Assembly (NCBI RefSeq): GCF_004366815.1
Contig: NZ_SORI01000008.1
Coordinates: forward strand, 88,132-132,230
Direction: 5' to 3'
Source: Aminivibrio pyruvatiphilus
GTDB taxonomy: Bacteria > Synergistota > Synergistia > Synergistales > Aminobacteriaceae
Length of the DNA stretch: 44,099 nucleotides
Shown: positions 1 to 7,671 of the stretch, in pieces
Layout: each line of letters starts with the position of its first letter
How positions within the stretch are numbered: the stretch's first letter is position 1
Made by a program: the position numbers and the translations under genes
The notes under the pieces: generated by a model
Databases searched by the model: none
Seen by the model: only the letters and a program-made list of their open reading frames with translations
What the model was told of the DNA's origin: nothing

Positions 1-32
1 CACCAGGACACATTCGCCTCCCTGCCGAAGCT

Positions 33-61
33 ATGATAAGCCATCCCATATAAGGCGTCAA
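33..61 (-). promoter_or_regulatory. sigma70-like promoter reading out of the window
   Basis: Read on the minus strand there is TTGACG (61-56), a 17-base spacer and TATCAT (38-33). Five of six bases match the -35 consensus and five of six the -10 consensus, at ideal spacing. It would drive a gene to the left of the window, which cannot be seen. No coding region lies between it and the left edge. The call is by inspection only. Confidence 0.5.
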
Positions 62-367
62 CCGCATTCGGGAAATTTTCCCCGTTGTCTGACAAAAGCG
101 AAAAAACCCTCCGGGGGACGTTAGTCCAGTGCGGTTGGAAAAACAACCCGCTGGATCAAATGTCAGCCACCCACGAAAGAATTTCACCGAGTCACGGAGA
201 AAGAGAGAACAGATGAGAACGGATGAGATCGGAAGAGCTCCGAGCTCCTTTCGTCCTCTCTCCTGATGTCCAGGGGCTGCCTTTCAGCACCGGCGGTTTT
301 GCCTTCCTTTGTCCCAAGGGGTAGGATATCCGGGTGAAAGTTCTCAATGAATCAAATATTCTGATGA
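62..367. other. non-coding stretch, no gene recognised
   Basis: All six frames are broken by stops and no RNA gene fold was recognised. Positions 182-202 hold a 'ttcaccgagtcacggagaaag' type string, resembling degenerate repeats scattered in many bacterial genomes. Positions 226-238 happen to equal the 13-base prefix shared by common sequencing adapters (see findings). A short ccctccggggg stretch next to six A residues (108-123) could be a weak terminator for leftward transcription, but its stem is only 3-4 bp. Confidence 0.4.
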
Positions 368-481
368 ATGGGGATGAAGCAGGTGGCCCAGCAGGCTCAG
401 AAAATGAATATGACGGCAGTGATTCTTGTTCTTATCGTAGCCGCAATCGGAATCTACATGTTTGTCTCCACCATGAAATAA
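368..481 (+). CDS. 37-residue single-pass membrane peptide, unknown function
   Basis: This is one of only two plus-strand genes that can be supported. The frame from ATG at 368 gives a 37-residue peptide: a short polar N-terminus rich in Q, K and M (MGMKQVAQQAQKMNM), one hydrophobic helix (about residues 15-34, TAVILVLIVAAIGIYMF) and a basic tail ending in MK. A strong hairpin with a T-run starts 17 bases after the stop, as expected for a real small transcript. ATG codons at 374 and 404 are alternative starts; no good ribosome-binding site is visible for any of them, which is the main weakness. The amphipathic N-terminus plus one helix resembles small membrane regulators or toxin-like peptides in general form only. 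No function is claimed. Confidence 0.45.
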   Translation: MGMKQVAQQAQKMNMTAVILVLIVAAIGIYMFVSTMK

Positions 482-497
482 GAGAACCCCTCTGAAA

Positions 498-529
498 ACA
501 GGGGCCCCGTTCCGGGGCCCCTGTTTTTA
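498..529 (+). terminator. strong hairpin terminator, probably bidirectional
   Basis: A GC-rich stem (ACAGGGGCCCCG paired with CGGGGCCCCTGT around a three-base loop, 498-522... the arms being nearly perfect) is followed by TTTTT on the plus strand. It lies between the plus-strand small peptide and the converging minus-strand LmeA-like gene. The stop codon of that gene sits inside the T-tract, so the same stem is transcribed from both sides. Confidence 0.85.
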
Positions 530-1210
530 TTTTGCGGAAAACCAGACCATATCATGTCCCACCCGGACCTCGGTCACCTTGGGAGAGGCAAAAAAATCAC
601 TGAATGACAGGACCGGAGCCGCTTTCGCCACGGCCCGTCCCACGTCGGAGGCGGAGATGAAGGGATTGTCGTTGGTCGAATCGTCGAACCTGATCAGGGC
701 CGTCCCGGCTCCGTCAATGACATACTGTCCTGTAAGGCGGATAAGGGCATTCATTCTGAAGGTACCCTTTCTCCTGTACGCACCGAACACCATCACCTTC
801 CCGTCCTTCAGTTCCAGTTCGGAAACGGCGTAGTGGGGCATTTTTTGCTGCAGCCGGGCGAGGAAGTCCTTTTTCAGGATACTCCCCGAGAGACGGCTTT
901 CCCTGTATGAAAGGATCCGTATTCCGTCCCCCGAGCGGGTGAAGAGAACGTCCGGCAACACCAGCAGCAGGCGGTCGTAGACCACTCCGCCGATGTCCGC
1001 CCTTTCAAGACAAACGGTCAGGGCTGGAACGGCGCCCCTCCGCAGTTCCTCCTCCGTGGCTGAAATTACCGGAAGAACCGACTCCGCCTGTATCCTCTCC
1101 GAAAAATACCGGGCGAAGAGCGCCTCCTCCACAGCGGAGCCTGCCGCAGGGCCGGCCAGAAATACCGCAAGAAGAACAGGAACGGAAAACAGAAAACATC
1201 TTCGGCACAT
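527..1210 (-). CDS. secreted LmeA/DUF2993-like protein
   Basis: The 227-residue product starts with a clear signal peptide (CRRCFLFSVPVLLAVFLAG, cleavage probably after AAG or GSA). It is followed by an all-beta-looking domain with short alternating hydrophobic strands and the phrases GKVMVFGAYRRKGTFRM and TALIRFDDSTNDNPFIS. This pattern resembles the DUF2993/LmeA family of lipid-binding envelope proteins, but the match is by eye and only moderate. ATG at 1210 is preferred because GGTGAGG lies about 8 bases upstream; GTG at 1219 is the alternative. It is the last gene of the leftward unit after the M23 peptidase and NUDIX genes, and ends in a terminator. An envelope role fits the signal peptide and the peptidase neighbour. 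Confidence 0.6.
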   Translation of the reverse strand: MCRRCFLFSVPVLLAVFLAGPAAGSAVEEALFARYFSERIQAESVLPVISATEEELRRGAVPALTVCLERADIGGVVYDRLLLVLPDVLFTRSGDGIRILSYRESRLSGSILKKDFLARLQQKMPHYAVSELELKDGKVMVFGAYRRKGTFRMNALIRLTGQYVIDGAGTALIRFDDSTNDNPFISASDVGRAVAKAAPVLSFSDFFASPKVTEVRVGHDMVWFSAK

Positions 1211-1252
1211 CGTCCTCACCTCACCGGAAGAGTGAACTGACCGCGGACAGAT

Positions 1253-1720
1253 TCAGGCATTCTCGAAGGAGGATGAGCGGATCCCCTGTTCGTCCGATAG
1301 AATCTTCGCCTCGAAAAGCGGGGCGGTTTCATCGAGAATTTTCGGGGCAAGAAGGGTGTAGAAGGGGTTGATCCCCTTGAGGGACAGACTCTCCCCCGCA
1401 GGATGCCAGAAAGGCACGCCCTCGCCGCTTTCCCGGAGTTCCCCTTCAAAATCCCTGGAGGAGAAATAATAGCCCGTGGCCTCGGCCTCTCCGGAGAGAA
1501 TGTGGGCGATACCACGGAGCCGGAGCGACCGGAGACGATAGCCTGTTTCCTCCTCTATCTCCCGGATGCAGGCCTCCCGGGCTGTTTCCCCCCGCTCCTT
1601 CTTTCCCCCCGGGACGGTCACGGTGCCGTTCCACGGAGCAGTCATCCTCCTGTAGAGAAGAACCCCCTTTTCTCCGAGAAGAAAGCAGAAAACGATGGGG
1701 AGGGGCGAGCATCCCGGCAT
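1253..1720 (-). CDS. NUDIX hydrolase
   Basis: The 155-residue protein has a complete Nudix box at residues 39-61 (G-x5-E-x7-REI-x-EE-x-GY, seen as GKKERGE then REIEEETGY). This is the metal-binding helix that hydrolyses nucleoside diphosphates linked to another group. The preceding strand PWNGTVTVPGG is typical of MutT-like members. The substrate cannot be read from the sequence: an oxidised nucleotide, dinucleotide or sugar nucleotide are all possible. It starts 4 bases after the M23 peptidase stop and is probably cotranscribed with it. Confidence 0.85.
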   Translation of the reverse strand: MPGCSPLPIVFCFLLGEKGVLLYRRMTAPWNGTVTVPGGKKERGETAREACIREIEEETGYRLRSLRLRGIAHILSGEAEATGYYFSSRDFEGELRESGEGVPFWHPAGESLSLKGINPFYTLLAPKILDETAPLFEAKILSDEQGIRSSSFENA

Positions 1721-1724
1721 GGCT

Positions 1725-2669
1725 CTATTTCCCCCCCGTAATGCTCACACCCCGGCTGACCGTTTTTTCGAGCATTCCCGCGATAGTGCCCTCGAACAGG
1801 GGCTCGGGGTTTACCATCTGTCCCGAGAGGCTGAGGCCGAAGTGCAGATGGGGGCCCGTGGAACGCCCCGTCATGCCGCTTTTTGCGATGACGGCGCCCC
1901 TGTTCACCCGGTCGCCTTCCTTTACGGCAATGGAATCAAGGTGGAAGTAATGGGAAATCGCTCCCCCTCCGGAATCGACATAGACGCTCTTTCCCGCGTA
2001 GTAATGGTCGCCGGTGAGAATAACCCTCCCGGGGAGGGCCGCCCGGACAGGCGTTCCCGTAGCGGCGCGGAAGTCCATTCCCCCGTGGGGGCTTCTGGGC
2101 TTTTTGTTCAGTATCCGCCGCCTCCCGTAGGGACTTGTCACGATACCGTCCACCGGCCTGGCAAGGGGAAGCCCCCATTCCCTGGACAGGGTTATCGTGG
2201 AAAGGGCTTTGCCGACGGCTTTTCGTTCCTCGGCAATCCGGGCCAGGACATTTGCCGGGGGCGTCACCATGCTCTCCGGAAGGGTCAGATGATCCTCCTG
2301 GTATTTCACCGGAGTCACCCGGATGGAACAGGAGACCTGGCGGCGGGTTCCGTTGGACTGGAGCGTGATCTTCATCACGTGGGACCCCGTCTTCACCTTG
2401 CCGGTCTGTGTTCCGAACAGGCCGAGGGCAATGTAATGGTTATTCCATACGGCCACATCGAGGGGTACGCTCCGGCCCTGCCATTCCACGGACACTCCCG
2501 TGAGGGGGGGGGAAGAGGTCACCCGTATCACGAAGGGGTTTCCCGCCCCCACCGATGAAGGATACTGTACATTTGCCCGGGCCATGGCTTCACCCGGAAC
2601 AAGAAACACAAGCAGGGCAAGAAGAATCCCCGCAGCCGAACGCACTCTAGCGGATAGTCCCAAGAACAA
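1725..2669 (-). CDS. secreted M23 (LytM) metallopeptidase
   Basis: The 314-residue protein has an N-terminal signal peptide (residues about 1-30, ending GEAMA). Next comes a beta-rich region (about 35-120) and a C-terminal LytM domain (about 170-295). The zinc motif is complete: HGGMD (H195, D199) and HLH (H274, H276), with the family FHLD segment around H243. Such enzymes cut peptidoglycan cross-bridges or act as envelope cell-division activators. Because all zinc ligands are present it is likely an active endopeptidase rather than a degenerate EnvC/NlpD-type activator. Its start overlaps the end of the pyrimidine-nucleoside phosphorylase gene by 23 bases. Confidence 0.9.
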   Translation of the reverse strand: MFLGLSARVRSAAGILLALLVFLVPGEAMARANVQYPSSVGAGNPFVIRVTSSPPLTGVSVEWQGRSVPLDVAVWNNHYIALGLFGTQTGKVKTGSHVMKITLQSNGTRRQVSCSIRVTPVKYQEDHLTLPESMVTPPANVLARIAEERKAVGKALSTITLSREWGLPLARPVDGIVTSPYGRRRILNKKPRSPHGGMDFRAATGTPVRAALPGRVILTGDHYYAGKSVYVDSGGGAISHYFHLDSIAVKEGDRVNRGAVIAKSGMTGRSTGPHLHFGLSLSGQMVNPEPLFEGTIAGMLEKTVSRGVSITGGK

Positions 2670-3972
2670 AACTCCTTTTCTTTTCCTCTCCCTGCCGGGG
2701 AGAGTTCAGTGTAGTCTCCTCCACGGAAAACGCCTTCTCGAAGAACGGAAGGGACTCTTTCAGTTTATCTTTGCTGCCGTACCGGATTTCAAGCAGGGCA
2801 TCCTCTGCCGATACCGCAGTCCCTGTTTTGACCAGCATTCGGGCTCCCACGGAAAGGTCGATGGGCTCCCCGAGGGACATGCGCCCTCCTCCGAGCCTCT
2901 TCACCCCTTCGCCCACGGCCCGGGCGTCGATCCTGGCGACAACGCCGGATCCTTTCGCCCGGACGAAGGCCTTTTCCGGCGCAATGGACAGAACCGCTTC
3001 GGGGTCGCCGCATACGCGCCCGTCGCCTCCCTGGGCCTCTACGAGAACCTTCATCTTTTCAAGGGCGCTCCCGTCGTCCAGCTTTTCCGATGCCATGGCG
3101 CACCCCTCTTCGAAAGAAATCCCCTTTCCGAGGGACACCATAGCCCCAGCCAGGGAAACGGCCACTTCGCGCACATCGGCAGGACCTCCGCCGCCGAGCA
3201 CCCGAACTGCTTCGAGTACCTCCACGGCGTTGCCCACCCATTCGCCCAGGGGCTGGTCCATGTCGGTGATCAGCGCCATGGCTTTTTTTCCCAGGTTTTT
3301 CGAGAGGGACACCAGGGCCTCCGCCAGGCTTTCAGCGCTGCCGTAATCTTCCATGAAGGCGCCGCTGCCGCACTTCACGTCGAAAACAAAGGCGTCCGCC
3401 CCGCCGGCGATCTTTTTGCTCACGATGCTGCTGCAGATCAGGGGCAGGGAGGGGACCGTGGCGGTGACATCCCGGAGGGAATAGAACTTTCCCTCCGCGG
3501 GAGCCAGGTCGGCGGAATGGCCCGAAATGGCGCAGCCTATCTCCTTCACCTGCCGGAGGAACTCCTCCGAGGGAAGGTGGGTCCGGAAACCCGGAATGGC
3601 CTCCAGCTTGTCCACCGTTCCGCCCGTAAATCCGAGCCCGGGGCCGGAGAGCTTGGCCACCGAAAGACCGCAGGCCGCCGCCAGGGGCACCAGCAGCAGG
3701 GTGATCTTGTCACCCACCCCGCCGGTGCTGTGCTTGTCCACCAGGAAAAGGTCGCCGCCGAAGGAGAGCACTTCCCCCGACCGGGCGAGGGCCAGGGTGA
3801 ACTCCCTCAGTTCCTCGTCGGTGAGCCCGTTGTAGTAGACCGCCATGAGCCAGGCGGCAGCCTGGTAGTCGGGAACCTCTCCCGAGGCGAAGGCCGTCAC
3901 GAACCGCCGGATCTCCTCTGCCTGATGAACGCCGCCGTCCCTCTTCCGCTCGATGAACCCCAGCATGTCCAT
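2647..3972 (-). CDS. pdp: pyrimidine-nucleoside phosphorylase
   Basis: The 441-residue protein splits thymidine/uridine-type nucleosides with phosphate into base and (deoxy)ribose 1-phosphate. Diagnostic segments are DKHSTGGVGDKITLLLVPL (phosphate-binding loop), KLSGPGLGFTGGTVDKLE and FDVKCGSGAFM, with the usual order of an alpha domain, an alpha/beta domain and a C-terminal beta domain. Length matches the family (430-440). The chosen start ATG at 3972 follows the stop of the purine nucleoside phosphorylase by one base and has a GGGGAG site about 10 bases upstream; an ATG six codons further upstream lacks such a site. Adjacent purine and pyrimidine phosphorylases make a compact nucleoside catabolism/salvage pair. 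Thymidine phosphorylase (deoA) is the close alternative name. Confidence 0.92.
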   Translation of the reverse strand: MDMLGFIERKRDGGVHQAEEIRRFVTAFASGEVPDYQAAAWLMAVYYNGLTDEELREFTLALARSGEVLSFGGDLFLVDKHSTGGVGDKITLLLVPLAAACGLSVAKLSGPGLGFTGGTVDKLEAIPGFRTHLPSEEFLRQVKEIGCAISGHSADLAPAEGKFYSLRDVTATVPSLPLICSSIVSKKIAGGADAFVFDVKCGSGAFMEDYGSAESLAEALVSLSKNLGKKAMALITDMDQPLGEWVGNAVEVLEAVRVLGGGGPADVREVAVSLAGAMVSLGKGISFEEGCAMASEKLDDGSALEKMKVLVEAQGGDGRVCGDPEAVLSIAPEKAFVRAKGSGVVARIDARAVGEGVKRLGGGRMSLGEPIDLSVGARMLVKTGTAVSAEDALLEIRYGSKDKLKESLPFFEKAFSVEETTLNSPRQGEEKKRSFVLGTIR

Positions 3973-3973
3973 G

Positions 3974-4789
3974 CTATTCCATCTCCCCAAAAAAACGTGT
4001 CAGAAGGCGGATCAGCCTGCCCGAAGCCTTGGCCATCTCCTCGAGCACCTCTTTGCCTGTCAGGGTGTTTTCCGTCATCCCCGCACCGTGGTTGGCCACG
4101 CAGGAAATGCCGCACACCCTCATGCCCATGGCGTTTGCCGTGATGACCTCGGGAACGGTGGACATGCCCACCACCGTCGCCCCCAGCAGACGGGCCATGC
4201 GAATTTCCGCGGGTGTCTCGAAGGACGGGCCGGAAAAGGCCATGTACACCCCTCTCCGGACGAGAATGCCTTCCTTTTCCGCCGCCCGCTCCGCCGCCTC
4301 GATCAGCTTCCTGTCGTAGGCGCGGGTCATGTCGGGAAACCTCGGGTTCCACTCCGGCGTGTCGGGACCCCTCAGGGGGTTCGCTCCCATCCAGTTGATG
4401 TGGTCGTACAGAAGAACCACGTCGCCCGGGGAGAGGGCATGGTCCACGGCTCCCACGGCGTTGGTGGCGACATAGGTCTTCACGCCCAGGGACGCGAAGA
4501 CCCGCACGGGGAAGACCACGTCCTCCATGGAATACCCCTCGTAATAATGAACCCGTCCCTGCATGACCGCAACGTATTTCTGCGCAATTTTGCCAAAGAC
4601 AAGCCTTCCTGCGTGCCCCGGGGCCGTGGACGCCGGCCAGCCGGGGATATCCCCGTAAGGTATCACGGTCCTGTCTTCAAGGGCATCGGCGAAGGCACCG
4701 AGGCCCGAACCGAGGACCACCGCAGCCTCCGGTATTCCCGCCGAACGGGAACGGACATAGTCAAGGGCTTTCTGGACCCTGTTCTGCAT
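3974..4789 (-). CDS. punA: purine nucleoside phosphorylase (trimeric, 6-oxopurine type)
   Basis: The 271-residue protein has the full PNP/MTAP family signature: VVLGSGLGAFAD near the N-terminus, H59 in the APGHAG loop, MQGRVHYYEGY, SGPSFETPAE and GMSTVPEV. The Asn in the late segment CVANHGAGM corresponds to the residue that selects 6-oxopurines (inosine, guanosine) in mammalian-type PNP, so adenosine is probably a poor substrate (family knowledge, not tested). A GAGGAGG site lies 7 bases before the ATG. It is 33 bases downstream of the recombinase gene and nearly abuts the pyrimidine phosphorylase. Confidence 0.92.
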   Translation of the reverse strand: MQNRVQKALDYVRSRSAGIPEAAVVLGSGLGAFADALEDRTVIPYGDIPGWPASTAPGHAGRLVFGKIAQKYVAVMQGRVHYYEGYSMEDVVFPVRVFASLGVKTYVATNAVGAVDHALSPGDVVLLYDHINWMGANPLRGPDTPEWNPRFPDMTRAYDRKLIEAAERAAEKEGILVRRGVYMAFSGPSFETPAEIRMARLLGATVVGMSTVPEVITANAMGMRVCGISCVANHGAGMTENTLTGKEVLEEMAKASGRLIRLLTRFFGEME

Positions 4790-4822
4790 CTTTATTCCTC
4801 CTCTCGAAAAAAGGGAAGGGGC

Positions 4823-5716
4823 TTATGCCCTGGGATGGGCCTTATCATAAACGTCCCGCAGCTCGAGGTCAAAGTGCAGGTACTTCTCCGTGGTGGCTAT
4901 GGACGAATGGCCGAGAAGCTCCTGCAGGCTCCTCTGGTCCATCCCCCTCCGCAGGAGGTGGGAGGCGAAGCTGTGGCGCAGCACATGGGGATGGAGCCGT
5001 GATGCCGGAATGCCGGCTTTCGCTCCCCTCTTGCGGAGCGTTCTCCAGATGTCTTCCCTTTTCATGGGATTGCCGCTTCGGGTCAGGAAAAGAACATCGG
5101 ACGGGGCCTTCAGAAGAAGGGGCCTGCCCTTTTCAAGATAGAAAGCCACCCGTTCGCTCACCTGACCCAGAAAGGGAATCGCCCGCTCCTTTTCTCCCTT
5201 GCCGAAAGCCCGGAGCACCTTCGCCTGGAAATCCACGTCCCCCAGCCTGAGGCCGCATAGCTCCCCCGCCCTGAGGCCACAGCCGTAGGCCGTCTCGAAA
5301 AGGGCCCGGTCTCTCAGTTCGAGAGGCCCTGCTCCTTCGCAGGCCTGGAAGAGACGGTCCACCTCCCCTTCGCTGAGGATACGGGGCAGTCCTTCCTTTC
5401 GTCCCGGAAGCGAAGGAAGGCGCACATCACCGCCTCCTTCGCCCTCCTGTTCGAGGTAGCGCATCCAGGTCCTCAGAGCGGCGATGATCCGCTGCTTCGT
5501 CGCCGGGCTTTTCTCGCCCCTGGACAGGTGCCGCTGGAACAGAGACAACGTTTCCTGCTCCGGAGGAAGAGGCGGCGCTCCCGCCCCGGCGCAGAAGCTG
5601 CCCCACTCCCGGAGGTCCCGGCGGTAGGCCGCTGTGGTATTGGGGCTCAGGCCCCGCTCGAGAAGAAGATAGGAGAGGAAATTTTCCACTGAAGCATCAA
5701 AGTCATATAATCTCAT
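4823..5716 (-). CDS. xerD: tyrosine recombinase XerC/XerD family
   Basis: The 297-residue protein has an N-terminal SAM-like core-binding domain (about 1-95) and a C-terminal catalytic domain. All six catalytic residues can be placed: R149 (CGLRAGEL), K173 (FGKGEK), H244 and R247 (HPHVLRHSF), H270 (LLGHSS) and the nucleophile Y279 (TTEKYLHF). Length is that of chromosomal XerC/D proteins (about 298), so the likely role is dimer resolution at dif during division rather than phage integration. No dif site was recognised nearby. It starts the leftward unit just after the terminator of the preceding operon. The XerC versus XerD assignment is not certain. Confidence 0.9.
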   Translation of the reverse strand: MRLYDFDASVENFLSYLLLERGLSPNTTAAYRRDLREWGSFCAGAGAPPLPPEQETLSLFQRHLSRGEKSPATKQRIIAALRTWMRYLEQEGEGGGDVRLPSLPGRKEGLPRILSEGEVDRLFQACEGAGPLELRDRALFETAYGCGLRAGELCGLRLGDVDFQAKVLRAFGKGEKERAIPFLGQVSERVAFYLEKGRPLLLKAPSDVLFLTRSGNPMKREDIWRTLRKRGAKAGIPASRLHPHVLRHSFASHLLRRGMDQRSLQELLGHSSIATTEKYLHFDLELRDVYDKAHPRA

Positions 5717-5735
5717 AATAGTTACTCATGATACC

Positions 5736-5770
5736 ATAAAAAATCCGGGACCGGAGGTTTCCGGTCCCGG
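5736..5770 (-). terminator. rho-independent terminator after nudF
   Basis: On the minus strand an 11-bp stem (CCGGGACCGGA / TCCGGTCCCGG, loop AACC) is followed by ATTTTTTAT. It lies 7 bases past the end of the ADP-ribose pyrophosphatase gene and closes the def-to-nudF unit. The xer gene begins about 20 bases beyond it. Confidence 0.9.
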
Positions 5771-5776
5771 AGCTGG

Positions 5777-6316
5777 TCAGTTTTTTTCCTGAAAGGCGAG
5801 ATACCAGGTCAGGGCGGCGAAAGTTTTTCCGTCAACGATCTTCCCTTCCTCCAGCAGCGTCCGGATCTCTCCGGGAGGCACAGGATGAAGGTGAATAAAT
5901 TCATCGTCGTCCGCCTGAAGCTTCGACGGACGAAGGTCCGTGGCGAGGTACAGGATGAGCATCTCCGTACAGAAGCCCGGAGAGTTGTACATCCGGCCGA
6001 TCTCCCGCAGCGTTCCCGGGAAGTAGCCGATCTCCTCCTGAAGCTCCCGCTCGGCACACCGGTCAAAGTCTTCGCCCGGTTCCACAAGGCCTGCGGGAAT
6101 CTCGAGGATCTCGTCGCCGATGGCGTACCGGTACTGCCGGATGAGATAGACCGTGCCGTCGGCTTCCACGGGAAGAACAGCCACGGCGGGGGAATGCTCC
6201 ACCACCTCCCGGACGGTCTTCCGTCCTCCCGGGATCTCTACCTTGTCTATCCGGAGGTTCAGGATGCTGCCCCGGTAGGCGAGAGTTTTCGAGATTGTCT
6301 TTTCCCTGGTATCCAT
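5777..6316 (-). CDS. nudF: ADP-ribose pyrophosphatase-type NUDIX hydrolase
   Basis: The 179-residue protein carries a complete Nudix box at residues 76-98 (GLVEPGE ... REL-x-EEIGY), preceded by the ADPRase-typical LIRQYRYA and EIPAG strands and followed by YNSPGFCTE. These are hallmarks of the group that hydrolyses ADP-ribose to AMP and ribose 5-phosphate. It begins 13 bases after the stop of the oxidoreductase gamma subunit without an obvious ribosome-binding site, so translational coupling is possible. It is the last gene of its operon. Its link to the oxidoreductase may be only housekeeping. Confidence 0.88.
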   Translation of the reverse strand: MDTREKTISKTLAYRGSILNLRIDKVEIPGGRKTVREVVEHSPAVAVLPVEADGTVYLIRQYRYAIGDEILEIPAGLVEPGEDFDRCAERELQEEIGYFPGTLREIGRMYNSPGFCTEMLILYLATDLRPSKLQADDDEFIHLHPVPPGEIRTLLEEGKIVDGKTFAALTWYLAFQEKN

Positions 6317-6329
6317 GAAGAAGCCGGAA

Positions 6330-6890
6330 TTATTTGGAAAGGGCTGCCCTTGCCGCCGCTTTCCCCTTCTCGTAGGCTTCGAGGTTCATGGGAAGGAACT
6401 TGGGCTTCTTCTTGCCGAGCTTTTCCTTGATGGTCTCCACGCAGACGTCGTTGTTCACTATCCCGCTGGATTCCACCACGGCGCCCAGGATGACGATGTT
6501 GGTGATCTTGTCGCTTCCGAGCTCGAAGGCCATGGAGGAGGCGGGCAGGCCGACGGAGGAAATGTCCGTCCTCGAACCGTTGTACTGCACGAGGTCGCTG
6601 TTGTACACCAGGACGCCGCCGGGCTTCACCCTGTCAAGGAACTTGGAGAGGGAAGGCTGGTTCATGATCACCAGGACGTCGGCCTTGTCCACCACGGGAG
6701 AGCCAATTTCGTCGTCGGAGAGGACCACGCCGCAGTTGGCCGTGCCGCCCCGCATCTCAGGACCGTAGGAAGGGATCCATGTCACGTGCCGTCCCTCCTC
6801 GATGCCGGTATAGGCAACGAGCTGGCCGAGAACCATGACGCCCTGGCCGCCGAACCCCGCCGCGAGAAGTGTTTTATAGAAGGCAGACAT
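6330..6890 (-). CDS. 2-oxoacid:ferredoxin oxidoreductase, gamma subunit
   Basis: The 186-residue protein matches the gamma domain of pyruvate/2-oxoacid ferredoxin oxidoreductases: AGFGGQGVMVLGQL near the N-terminus, WIPSYGPEMRGGTANC, the N-Q-P-S segment VIMNQPSLSKF and NIVILGAV. In the complex it helps bind coenzyme A and closes the active site for oxidative decarboxylation of a 2-oxoacid to acyl-CoA, passing electrons to ferredoxin. The gene order is delta-alpha-beta-gamma on one strand with short gaps. A GGGGGAG site precedes the ATG. Which 2-oxoacid is used (2-oxoglutarate, branched-chain or other) cannot be decided from the sequence alone. Confidence 0.9.
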   Translation of the reverse strand: MSAFYKTLLAAGFGGQGVMVLGQLVAYTGIEEGRHVTWIPSYGPEMRGGTANCGVVLSDDEIGSPVVDKADVLVIMNQPSLSKFLDRVKPGGVLVYNSDLVQYNGSRTDISSVGLPASSMAFELGSDKITNIVILGAVVESSGIVNNDVCVETIKEKLGKKKPKFLPMNLEAYEKGKAAARAALSK

Positions 6891-6908
6891 TGTTGTTCTC
6901 CCCCTTTC

Positions 6909-7655
6909 CTAGTCGAAATCCTTGAAGACGCCAAGGGGATAGTAGGGCATCATGGAGCTGATGAGCCAGTCAAAGGCCTCGACGGGGCGCATTCCCCAGT
7001 TCGTGGGGCAGGAGGAGAGCACTTCCACGAGGGAGAAACCCTTTCCTTCCACCTGGTTCTGGAAGGCCTTCTTGATGGCCTGCTTCGCCTTGAGCGTGTA
7101 TTTCGGCTGGGCGACGGTCACCCTGGTGATGAACCCCGGCGCGGGGAGGGTGGCCAGCATCTCGCTCACCCTGAGGGGATAGCCGTTCACCTTGGCGTCC
7201 CGTCCCAGGGGGCAGGTGGTGGCCTTCTGGCCGATAAGGGTGGTGGGGGCCATCTGCCCACCGGTCATGCCGTAGATGGCGTTGTTGATGAAGATCACGG
7301 TGATGTTCTGGCCGCGGTTCGCCGCGTGAACGATCTCCGCCATGCCGATGGAGGCAAGGTCGCCGTCGCCCTGGTAGGTGTAGACGATCTTGTCGGGGCG
7401 GACGGTCTTCAGTCCCGTGGCCACTGCGGGGGCCCTTCCGTGGGGGGCTTCGCAGTAGTCGGTGTCCATGTAGTCGTAGATCATGGCGGCGCAGCCCACG
7501 GGGGCCACTCCGATGGTGTCGTTCTGTATGCCGAGTTCGTCGATTGCCTCGCAGACGAGCCTGTGGGCGATGCCGTGCCCGCAGCCCGGACAGTAGTGGC
7601 TGCTCACGTTCGGCATCCAGCTCTTCGGCCGTTCGTACACTTTCACTTCACTCAT
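6909..7655 (-). CDS. 2-oxoacid:ferredoxin oxidoreductase, beta (TPP) subunit
   Basis: The 248-residue subunit binds thiamine diphosphate and the catalytic iron-sulfur cluster. It shows HYCPGCGHGIAHRL (cluster cysteines and substrate pocket), the Mg-TPP motif YQGDGDLASIGMAE ending in the NNAIYGMTGGQMAPTT segment, and the PLGRD loop of KorB/VorA-type enzymes. ATG at 7655 follows a GGGAGGGA site by about 7 bases; an upstream in-frame start would overlap the alpha gene and lacks a site. There is no fused C-terminal ferredoxin, which agrees with a separate delta subunit gene upstream. Confidence 0.92.
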   Translation of the reverse strand: MSEVKVYERPKSWMPNVSSHYCPGCGHGIAHRLVCEAIDELGIQNDTIGVAPVGCAAMIYDYMDTDYCEAPHGRAPAVATGLKTVRPDKIVYTYQGDGDLASIGMAEIVHAANRGQNITVIFINNAIYGMTGGQMAPTTLIGQKATTCPLGRDAKVNGYPLRVSEMLATLPAPGFITRVTVAQPKYTLKAKQAIKKAFQNQVEGKGFSLVEVLSSCPTNWGMRPVEAFDWLISSMMPYYPLGVFKDFD

Positions 7656-7671
7656 GATTTTTCCCTCCCTC

